Shown here piece after piece: positions 41,157 through 47,101 of a stretch of 47,101 nucleotides of DNA. Under the pieces are notes generated by a model, which worked only from the letters and a program-made list of their open reading frames with translations, had not been told where the DNA came from and ran no database searches. The stretch is from Alphaproteobacteria bacterium. GTDB lineage: Bacteria > Pseudomonadota > Alphaproteobacteria > Rhodobacterales > Rhodobacteraceae. The stretch's first letter is position 1; each line of letters opens with the position of its first letter. The position numbers were made by a program, and so were the translations under genes. The stretch spans positions 1 to 47,101 of the forward strand of contig JAJRUE010000054.1 in the NCBI GenBank assembly GCA_024277955.1. Reading direction: 5' to 3'.

Positions 41157-42248
41157 ATGTCTGCTGCCGCCGAACATCCCCTGGAAGAACCGCTGGACGA
41201 CGCCCGCCGCCGGGTCCGCCCGCAGGCCGGCCCGGCCGGGCAGGCGCGTGATCCCTTCACCGGTTATTTCGTGTCGGTCGCGATCGCGCTTTTGATCAGC
41301 GGCTGGCTGGGCGGGCTCATGCGCGACCAGCTGTCGGCGCTTCTGGCCAGCCCGATGGCCCCGGCCTGGCGGGTCAATTTCGGCGCCGGCATTTTCCTCG
41401 GAATTTCCTTTGCCAACCCGGTCGGCGTCGCTGCGGTCGGGCTTTCGGCGCGCCGCGCGGCGCTGCGCTTCTCGATCGGTTTCGTGGTCGGGCTGCTGAC
41501 CCAGGTCGCGCTGTTCACCCCGATCGCCGGGGCCCAGATGTCGACCTACCTGTTCCTGCTGCTGGCGGCGATGGTGGTGCCGCTGGTGGTGACCACCGAC
41601 TGGGTGCGCCGCCACATGGCGCGCCGCGGGGCCGAACCGGGCAAGGCTGCGCGCAATTGGGTGTCGCGCCTGCTGGGGCTGCCGGACCAGGTGCTGTTCA
41701 TCGTGCTGATGGGCCTGTCCTTTGCGGCCTTCATGGGGCTGGCGCAGGGGCTGGCGCAGGTGTCGCTTGGGCTTGGAGCGATCCTGGTGGCGGTCAGCGC
41801 CACGGTCGCCGCCACCGGAACCGGCCAGCCGGATCGCCGCCCGGTGATGGCGCAGGAACTGCAGGTCTGGTTCGAGCTGGACGCCCAGGACGATCCCGAG
41901 CCCCAGCCGGTGCCGCTGGGCGAACGGGCGCGCGACTTCGCCGCCCGGCTGCTGCCCGGCGCGGTGCTGTTTGGCGGCGTGGTGCGCCTGTCGGTCGAAG
42001 CGCTCCGGCTGGCCTATCCGGCGCTTGCCTCGGAACTGGCGGTGCAGGCCTCGCCGGTCAAGGCGGCGGCGGTGATCGGCGCCAGCGGCCTGGGTTTCGT
42101 GTTTTTCGGGATGCTGGCGGCGCTGGGGTTTGCGCTGATGATCCTGCGTCTTCTGGCGCGGTATTGCCGCTGGTCACCGGCGCGGCTGCACGAGGCCAAC
42201 CAGGCGCTGGTGCGGCTGATGTATCTGCGCCCGATGAACCGCGGCTGA
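41157..42248 (+). CDS. Unrecognised multi-pass membrane protein
   Basis: The 363-residue protein has a polar N-terminus of about 33 residues and then six to eight hydrophobic segments (for example YFVSVAIALLISGWLGGLM, FGAGIFLGISFANPVGVAAVGL, FSIGFVVGLLTQVALFTPIAG, TYLFLLLAAMVVPLVV, VLFIVLMGLSFAAFMGLA, and GFVFFGMLAALGFALMILRLLA). A hydrophilic loop of about 60 residues (QPDRRPVMAQELQVWFELDAQDDPEPQPVPLGERARDF) separates the two halves. I do not recognise the family. The upstream DNA carries GTTAA...TTAAC at 41122-41137. It ends opposite the TetR gene across a perfect palindrome. Confidence 0.7.
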   Translation: MSAAAEHPLEEPLDDARRRVRPQAGPAGQARDPFTGYFVSVAIALLISGWLGGLMRDQLSALLASPMAPAWRVNFGAGIFLGISFANPVGVAAVGLSARRAALRFSIGFVVGLLTQVALFTPIAGAQMSTYLFLLLAAMVVPLVVTTDWVRRHMARRGAEPGKAARNWVSRLLGLPDQVLFIVLMGLSFAAFMGLAQGLAQVSLGLGAILVAVSATVAATGTGQPDRRPVMAQELQVWFELDAQDDPEPQPVPLGERARDFAARLLPGAVLFGGVVRLSVEALRLAYPALASELAVQASPVKAAAVIGASGLGFVFFGMLAALGFALMILRLLARYCRWSPARLHEANQALVRLMYLRPMNRG

Positions 42249-42276
42249 GACCGCGCCGCCGGGCCGCAAGGCCCGG

Positions 42277-42299
42277 CAAATGATTTTCAAAATCATTTG
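42277..42299. terminator. Perfect 23-base palindrome between convergent genes
   Basis: CAAATGATTTT, a central C, then AAAATCATTTG. Each strand ends with a T-rich arm, as expected for a bidirectional terminator between the membrane-protein gene and tetR. A GGCC/GGCC-type stem (GGGCCGCAAGGCCC) lies next to it. Confidence 0.6.
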
Positions 42300-42910
42300 T
42301 CCGGCGGCACCAGCCCCAATCCGCGCAGATAGATGCCGATACCGGTTTCCAGCAGGTCTTCGGGCGGAAACGGCGATTTGGTGCCGGGGGAGGCGCGCGC
42401 GAACAGCTCGACCACCCCGTGACACATCGCCCAGATATGGGCCGAAACCATCTGCGCGGGGGGGCGTTTTTCCGGCGCGATATGCTTGGACAGATCGACC
42501 GAGGCGCGTTCCAGCACCCCCAGCGCCCGGGTCGCCACCAGCGCCAGTTCCGGCTTTGCGTTGATCGAAATGCCGCTTTCGAACATCGCCACATAATGCC
42601 CCGGATACTTGCGCGCAAAGGCCAGATAGGCGCGGCCCGTGGCCTCGAACGACGCCAACGCCGAGGGCTGGCCCTTGGCAAAGGCGTATTCCATCAGGTC
42701 GGCGAAGATCTCGTAGCCCTGCAGCGCCGCTTCGCTGATCAGGTCTTCGCGGCCCTGGAAATGCCGGTAGACCGCCGCCGGGGTGACGCCCGCGGCCTTG
42801 GCGGCCTCGGACAGGGTAAAGCCTGTGGGGCCCTTGGTCTCGATCAGCTCGAGCGCCGCATCCACCAGCGCCTGGCGCAGGTTGCCGTGATGATAGCCGC
42901 GCTTAGCCAT
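42293..42910 (-). CDS. TetR family transcriptional regulator
   Basis: The 205-residue protein has the TetR N-terminal helix-turn-helix [68 protein letters not shown]. The C-terminal effector region contains the [11 protein letters not shown] segment of the WHG-type ligand domain. Its start overlaps the ppk2 stop by eight bases, so the two are translated from one transcript. The ligand is unknown. Confidence 0.9.
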   Translation of the reverse strand: MAKRGYHHGNLRQALVDAALELIETKGPTGFTLSEAAKAAGVTPAAVYRHFQGREDLISEAALQGYEIFADLMEYAFAKGQPSALASFEATGRAYLAFARKYPGHYVAMFESGISINAKPELALVATRALGVLERASVDLSKHIAPEKRPPAQMVSAHIWAMCHGVVELFARASPGTKSPFPPEDLLETGIGIYLRGLGLVPPDK

Positions 42911-43844
42911 TCCACAGATCCGGTCCGGCGCAGATGCTGGCGTCCGGCGGCGCGGCGGCATTGCCGTTCTTGCCGGCGTAGTTGATCCCGTGCAGCACCG
43001 TCTGGATGGCGGCGATCCGGGCGCGATACTTGTCGTCGGCGCGCACCACCCACCAGGGCGCATGCGGGCTGTGGCTGCGCGCGAAGGTTTCGCGGATCGC
43101 CTGGGTGTAGGCATCCCATTTTTTCAGCCCCTCGACATCGATCCAGCTGAGCTTCCACTGTTTCAGCGGGTCGCGTTCGCGGGCCAGGAACCGGCGCAGC
43201 TGTTCGGCCCGGCCGACGTTCAGCCAGATCTTCACAAAGTGAAAGCCCTCGTCGATCAGCATTTTCTCGAAGGCCGGCAACTGGTCGAAAAACCGGGCAC
43301 GCTGGTCGTCGGTGCAAAATCCGAAGACCTTTTCCACCACGCCGCGATTGTACCACGACCGGTCGAACAGCACGATTTCGCCCGCCGTGGGCAGATGGTC
43401 GATGTAGCGCTGGAAATACCACTGCCCCTGTTCGCGTTCGCTGGGTTTCGAGAGCGCCACCACGCGGGCCACCCGCGGGTTCAGGTTTTCGCGAAACCGC
43501 TTGATGGTGCCGCCCTTGCCGGCGGCGTCGCGCCCCTCGAAGACCACCACCACCCGCTTGCCGGTCGCCTTCACATCCGCCTGCAGGCGCACAAGTTCGC
43601 GCTGCAGCGCGGCCATGGTCGTCTCGTAGGCCGATTTGGACATGCGTTTCGCATAAGCGTAGTCGGGCGACAGGATGTCCTTCTTGCCGGCCCCGGCAAT
43701 CGCGGCGCGGATCTCTTCCGGTGCCTGGTCGCGGTAGAATGCGCTGATCGCGCCGTCAAAGGGCAGGGGCTGCGGTTCCGGTTGCGGTTCGGTCTGCGGT
43801 TCTGTCTGCGGCGCGGGTTGCGGCTCGGTCGTGGGCGGGGTCAT
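42903..43844 (-). CDS. Polyphosphate kinase 2 family protein
   Basis: The 313-residue protein has the PPK2 domain with Walker [17 protein letters not shown] (103-117), the lid-type [39 protein letters not shown], and Walker [14 protein letters not shown] (159-171). PPK2 enzymes phosphorylate nucleotides using polyphosphate. The N-terminus is a 28-residue Pro/Glu/Gln tandem-like stretch ([20 protein letters not shown]). AAGGAG precedes the start. The tetR gene overlaps its end. Confidence 0.92.
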   Translation of the reverse strand: MTPPTTEPQPAPQTEPQTEPQPEPQPLPFDGAISAFYRDQAPEEIRAAIAGAGKKDILSPDYAYAKRMSKSAYETTMAALQRELVRLQADVKATGKRVVVVFEGRDAAGKGGTIKRFRENLNPRVARVVALSKPSEREQGQWYFQRYIDHLPTAGEIVLFDRSWYNRGVVEKVFGFCTDDQRARFFDQLPAFEKMLIDEGFHFVKIWLNVGRAEQLRRFLARERDPLKQWKLSWIDVEGLKKWDAYTQAIRETFARSHSPHAPWWVVRADDKYRARIAAIQTVLHGINYAGKNGNAAAPPDASICAGPDLWNG

Positions 43845-44001
43845 GGGGGCTCCTTCGACAAGTCCCTGTTCAGTATGGCGATTTTGCCGATGCGCGCAAT
43901 CGGGCAGCTTGCCCCGGCGCGGCGCGCGCGATCCGGGCGGGATCACGGCCCGATCAGCGGGGCCGTCAGCAGGGTCGCCCACGGTGGCGCTGCCGGCAAG
44001 G

Positions 44002-44928
44002 TCAGCCGGGCGTTTCCCCGATCCGGCTGCGCTCGAACGGGGTGGTCTGGTAGATCTCGTTGATCCAGTTGCCATAAAGCAGATGCGCATGGCTGCGCCA
44101 GCGGTTCAGAGGCGGCTTCGACGGGTCGTCATCGGGGTAGTAGTTGCGCGGCACGTTGATGGCGTTGCCGGCGGCGACGTCGCGGTCGTATTCCTCTTTC
44201 AGCGTGTGGTTGTCGTATTCGAAATGGTTGAAGATATAGAGCGACCGATGCGCCGGATCTTCGACCAGACAGGGGCCGACCTCGTCCGAGCCCAGAAGCG
44301 TCTGCAGCCCCGGCGCGGCGTCGATCTCGTCCTGGCGCATTTCGGTCCAGCGGCTGACGGGAATCACGAAGTCGTCGGAAAAGCCCCGCAGGAACGGCGA
44401 GCTGGGCGCAAGGTTGTCGTGCCGGAAACAGCCAAAGGCCTTGTGGTCCAGCATGTGCTTGTCGATGCCGTGGAAGTGGTTGATCATCGCCATGCCGCCC
44501 CAGCACACGCCAAAGGTGGAATGCACGTTGGTCTGGGTCCAGTCCATCACCTCGCGCAGCTCGTCCCAATAGGTGACCTCTTCGAAGGGCAGGTGTTCGA
44601 TCGGCGCGCCGGTGATGATCAGCCCGTCGAATTTCTCCTGCTTGACCGCCTGGAAGGGGCGGTAGAATTCGGCCATGTGTTCGGCGGCGGTGTTCCTGGT
44701 CTTGTGTTCGCTCATCCGGATCAGGTGCAGGTTGATCTGCAGCGGGGTCGCGCCGATCAGCCGGGCAAACTGGTTTTCGGTCTGGATCTTTTTCGGCATC
44801 AGGTTCAGCAGCCCGATATGCAGCGGGCGGATGTCCTGACGCGCGGCCTGGGCCTCGGACATCACCATCACGCCTTCGCTTTTCAGCACGTCGAAGGCGG
44901 GCAGATCCTTGGGAAGGGTGATGGGCAT
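44002..44928 (-). CDS. metA: Homoserine O-acetyltransferase, MetA type
   Basis: The 308-residue protein matches Met[70 protein letters not shown], catalytic Cys142 in [17 protein letters not shown], and FRHDN ... [20 protein letters not shown] with the His/Glu partners. Residue 111 is Glu (GAPIE), the residue tied to acetyl-CoA use in this family, where succinyltransferases such as E. coli MetA have Gly. It starts methionine synthesis by activating homoserine. The 92-base leader contains GGCTGTG repeats but no SAM-II-like structure I can find. Confidence 0.93.
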   Translation of the reverse strand: MPITLPKDLPAFDVLKSEGVMVMSEAQAARQDIRPLHIGLLNLMPKKIQTENQFARLIGATPLQINLHLIRMSEHKTRNTAAEHMAEFYRPFQAVKQEKFDGLIITGAPIEHLPFEEVTYWDELREVMDWTQTNVHSTFGVCWGGMAMINHFHGIDKHMLDHKAFGCFRHDNLAPSSPFLRGFSDDFVIPVSRWTEMRQDEIDAAPGLQTLLGSDEVGPCLVEDPAHRSLYIFNHFEYDNHTLKEEYDRDVAAGNAINVPRNYYPDDDPSKPPLNRWRSHAHLLYGNWINEIYQTTPFERSRIGETPG

Positions 44929-45020
44929 GATGAACTCTTGGGCTGTGGCTGTTGTTGCGGCTGTGGCGGGCTGTGGCAGGGCTGTGTGAGGTTCGCAGAT
45001 AGGCGCGGATCAGGCGGTTC

Positions 45021-45980
45021 TCAAGGGTCCGCCGGGTCGTGGGCAGCCTGGTCCGGGGCGGCGGGTTCCGGGGTGGCCGGGTCCACCTGCCGCCCGGCGG
45101 GTCGCCCGGTGTGGCGTGCGTCGAGCGCGCGCGCGACCATTTCGGTAAAGTCCTGCGGGTCGCGCAGCTTGCCGATATCTTCGGCGCTGACCGTCACGCC
45201 CCAGTTGCGCGCCATCGCCGCATAGATCGGCTGGCGATGCGCCAGCGCGCGCGCATAGGCGTAACGCACGAAGGTATCAGGATCAACGTCGTCGGCTTGC
45301 AGGTTGTTTTCGCTCAGATATTCGCTCCAGACCCGGTCGAGGAACTCGGCCTGATAGCACATCGGCTTGGGGGCTTCGTCAAACCGGCGCACCAGGTGCT
45401 GGGCATGGGCTTCGTCGCCCTTGATCCAGACCATCAGCAGGTTTTGCGACAGCGACCGCAGCACCGGATCGTCGGGGTCGTCGGGGTTCACCACCTCGCA
45501 GATCGACCCGCCGCTGTCGCAGACGAAATGGTCGTAGCCGTAAAGGTCGTGGGCGCGGTCGATGAAATGCACGGTGTCCAGCAGGGCCGAAACCTCGGCC
45601 CGGTGGTGCAACTCCTGGCGGCGGCGGTATTCCTCGATCGGCAGCCCGCCGCGCGCCGCGTCCCCGGGCTTGCCCAGAAAGGTGGACAGCGGTGCCAGGT
45701 TTTCAAAGCTGAGGTTCGAGGCGATGCGCACCGAATCCGACTTGATCAGGTCGCGCAGGAACGGGTTTTTCATCGCCTCGCGCTTGAGGTTGTCATCGAT
45801 GTGTTCGCCCAGATAGCGGGTGCCGATCCGGTAATCGATCGAGTAGTGAAACCAGTCGCCCGAGCGCCGCAGCATGTTGGAAACATGGGTTTTTCCAAGG
45901 CCGGACATGCCGAACAGCAACACCCGCCGGTGCGCGTCCTCGCGCCATTGTCGTGCCGAATTGTAGATCATCGCCGTCAT
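45021..45980 (-). CDS. P-loop NTPase of unknown function
   Basis: The 319-residue protein has an N-terminal Walker A HRRVLLFGMSGLGKTHVSNML, a following WFHYSIDYRIGTRYL segment, and a later VDSG-like region HFVCDSGGSICEVVNPDDPDDPVLRSLSQNLLMVWIKGDEAHAQHLV. The C-terminal 30 residues are Pro/Ala/Asp rich. This resembles a small kinase/ATPase family conserved in Rhodobacterales, upstream of metA here. Function is not assigned. A promoter-like pair (TTGGCA, 17 bases, TAAACC; 46042-46014) precedes it. Confidence 0.75.
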   Translation of the reverse strand: MTAMIYNSARQWREDAHRRVLLFGMSGLGKTHVSNMLRRSGDWFHYSIDYRIGTRYLGEHIDDNLKREAMKNPFLRDLIKSDSVRIASNLSFENLAPLSTFLGKPGDAARGGLPIEEYRRRQELHHRAEVSALLDTVHFIDRAHDLYGYDHFVCDSGGSICEVVNPDDPDDPVLRSLSQNLLMVWIKGDEAHAQHLVRRFDEAPKPMCYQAEFLDRVWSEYLSENNLQADDVDPDTFVRYAYARALAHRQPIYAAMARNWGVTVSAEDIGKLRDPQDFTEMVARALDARHTGRPAGRQVDPATPEPAAPDQAAHDPADP

Positions 45981-46013
45981 GGTAGCCGCTTTTTTCGCGC
46001 GTGTTCGGCCACA

Positions 46014-46042
46014 GGTTTACAGCTTGGTGCGCAAATGCCAAG
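46014..46042 (-). promoter_or_regulatory. Probable promoter of the P-loop gene and metA
   Basis: On the minus strand TTGGCA (46042-46037) and TAAACC (46019-46014) are 17 bases apart, 33 bases upstream of the P-loop gene start. Confidence 0.45.
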
Positions 46043-46108
46043 TTCGACCGTCGTGCAAATCGTCACGGCCCGGGGGTTTGCGCGCGCGGGCCCGTCCCCG
46101 GCGCCGGC

Positions 46109-46969
46109 TCAGCGGCGGCGCGATTCGACCAGGATGTTCATGTAATTCGCCGCGAAAATGATCGCCGCCCCGGCAAACACCAGCCCGTCCAGCTTTTCGC
46201 CGAACAGGATCATGCCGGTCACCGCGATGATCGGCAGGCGCAGGAAATCCACCGGCACCACCACCGCCGCCGGGGCCAGCGCCAGCGCCTTGGTCAGGCA
46301 GAAATGCGCCACCAGCCCGCCGACGGCGATCAGCACGAGCCAGGGAAAGCTTTGCGCGGCGGGCCAGGCGATATCCAGGTCATAGCCCGCCCCGATCAGC
46401 GCGAAGACGCTTTGCATCGCGGTCAGCCAGAACAGGATGTTGGTAATGCTGACCGAGCGCGTCAGCAGCCGCGTGAACACCGCCGAGCCGGCAAAGCCGA
46501 TCGCCGCGAGGCCGGCGGAAATCACCCCGATGCCAAGCTCGCCCGTCCAGGGGCGGGTGATCAGCAGGATGCCGGAAAACCCCAGCGCCGCGGCCAGTAT
46601 CCGCACCCCGGTCAGCCGTTCGCCCAGCACCAGCACCGCCATGAACAACGCCCAGATCGGCGATGAGAATTCGAGCGCGAAAACCTGCGCCAGCGGGATC
46701 ACGGCGATGGCGAAATACCAGAAGTTCTGGCCGGCGAAATGGAACAGGTTGCGCGCCAGATGCACCGACAGAGACCGGGTGTCGATCTGCCCCAGGGTGC
46801 CGGCGGCGCGTCCCGCGGCCAGCACGATCGCAACCCCCATCACCGACCGGTAGAGCATGATCTCGAAGGTATCGAGATCGCTTGCCAGGTAGCGCCCGGC
46901 CACCGCCAGCGAGGTAAAGGACACGATCGCGCCAATCATCCAGATCGCGGCCCGCACCATCGGCGTCAT
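46109..46969 (-). CDS. DMT superfamily (EamA) transporter
   Basis: The 286-residue membrane protein has ten hydrophobic segments in two EamA repeats (AAIWMIGAIVSFTSLAVAGRYL ... ALEFSSPIWALFMAVLVLGERLTGVRILAAALGFSGILLI and, second, TNILFWLTAMQSVFALIGAG ... VVPVDFLRLPIIAVTGMILFGEKLDGLVFAGAAIIFAANYMNI). The two APxxxxxxExxxxxE-like ends (SPIWALFMAVLVLGERL; LRLPIIAVTGMILFGEKL) are typical. Substrate unknown. Its start overlaps the stop of a possible 38-codon frame (ATGA). Confidence 0.92.
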   Translation of the reverse strand: MTPMVRAAIWMIGAIVSFTSLAVAGRYLASDLDTFEIMLYRSVMGVAIVLAAGRAAGTLGQIDTRSLSVHLARNLFHFAGQNFWYFAIAVIPLAQVFALEFSSPIWALFMAVLVLGERLTGVRILAAALGFSGILLITRPWTGELGIGVISAGLAAIGFAGSAVFTRLLTRSVSITNILFWLTAMQSVFALIGAGYDLDIAWPAAQSFPWLVLIAVGGLVAHFCLTKALALAPAAVVVPVDFLRLPIIAVTGMILFGEKLDGLVFAGAAIIFAANYMNILVESRRR

Positions 46970-47082
46970 CGGCTGATTTCCTCGATCCGGTAGTTGCGCA
47001 CCAGCCCTGCCGGGCGCCGAAATCCTTCAAGGATTTCGGGCCGTTTTCCTTGAAAGAAAACGGTGCCTGCGCCCCCGGTCAT
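46966..47082 (-). CDS. Possible 38-residue small protein between guaA and the EamA gene
   Basis: An uninterrupted frame reads MTGGAGTVFFQGKRPEILEG... ending RNYRIEEISR. Its ATG overlaps the guaA stop and its TGA overlaps the EamA start, both as ATGA, so all three would be coupled. Against it, the DNA of its middle holds two hairpins (47017-47063) that look like a terminator after guaA, and the frame is short. Reality is uncertain. Confidence 0.3.
   Translation of the reverse strand: MTGGAGTVFFQGKRPEILEGFRRPAGLVRNYRIEEISR
47017..47063 (-). terminator. Two tandem stem-loops after guaA
   Basis: CCGAAATCC/GGATTTCGG (47017-47039) and CCGTTTTC/GAAAACGG (47041-47063), with short loops, are placed just downstream of the guaA stop on the minus strand. 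They lack a full T tract but resemble the palindromes at other gene ends in this window. Confidence 0.5.
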
Positions 47083-47101
47083 TCCCACTCGATCGTCCCC
47101 G
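47079..47101 (-). CDS. guaA: GMP synthase, 3' end only
   Basis: The last codons read GTIEWE followed by TGA, the characteristic C-terminus of GMP synthase (...PP-x-TIEWE). Only six residues are inside the window, so the call rests on this tail. Confidence 0.65.

Noticed and set aside
44929-45020. SAM-II riboswitch upstream of metA, common in other Alphaproteobacteria
   Set aside because: The leader does not contain the conserved SAM-II core; only GGCTGTG repeats are visible.

Overview
This window looks like a chromosomal stretch from a member of the Rhodobacteraceae (Alphaproteobacteria, Rhodobacterales). Supporting signs are very high GC, a two-domain 360-residue dCTP deaminase, the gene order DUF177-rpmF-plsX-fabH-ihfA-merR, an OlsB-type N-acyltransferase, a cimA directly after cysS, and Rhodobacteraceae-style short intergenic repeats. 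The taxonomic call is inferred from gene content; I could not run a search.

Layout. 1-7.6 kb: the 3' end of proA, then leftward dcd, tRNA-Pro(GGG), a MerR regulator with a long low-complexity tail, ihfA, fabH, plsX, rpmF and a DUF177 protein, with rightward bamE diverging from the DUF177 gene; msrB follows. 7.7-16.4 kb: an OlsB-like acyltransferase and an ABC-F ATPase (rightward), then leftward genes for an MttB-family methyltransferase, a TPM-domain membrane protein, a PLP decarboxylase, an internally deleted PEP-mutase/isocitrate-lyase family protein and an aminotransferase. 16.6-17.8 kb: a compact redox unit of soxR, a tiny Met-rich lipoprotein gene and a divergent VOC gene behind a textbook SoxR promoter. 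18-23 kb: cysS, cimA, a methyltransferase and a squalene/phytoene-synthase-like gene.

23.5-30.6 kb: a partial cobalamin locus (leftward cobA-cobB-MFS; rightward cbiD, cobK) running by start/stop overlaps into alkA-like and esterase genes. 30.8-34.1 kb: an HNH nuclease gene, then arginine catabolism (arginase and ornithine cyclodeaminase) divergent from an Lrp/AsnC regulator. 34.4-39.5 kb: ctaA, an M32 carboxypeptidase, a broken MFS gene, a DUF1801 gene, an enoyl-CoA hydratase-like gene and a thioesterase. 39.9-42.2 kb: rplM-rpsI with a clear promoter and terminator, then an unrecognised membrane protein. 42.3-47.1 kb: leftward tetR, ppk2, metA (acetyl-CoA type by residue 111), a P-loop protein, a DMT exporter and the last codons of guaA.

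Most of the window is ordinary core metabolism, and I do not see a defence island, prophage, CRISPR array or biosynthetic cluster. The unexplained content is mostly intergenic: a roughly 155-185 bp element with terminal inverted repeats in three copies, a second palindromic GC-rich repeat family, a short repeat placed 3' of genes, and clusters of perfect palindromes at gene ends. Two genes carry internal deletions (the PEP-mutase-like gene and the MFS gene after the carboxypeptidase). Start sites were chosen from ribosome-binding sites, overlaps and family lengths and are stated per gene.
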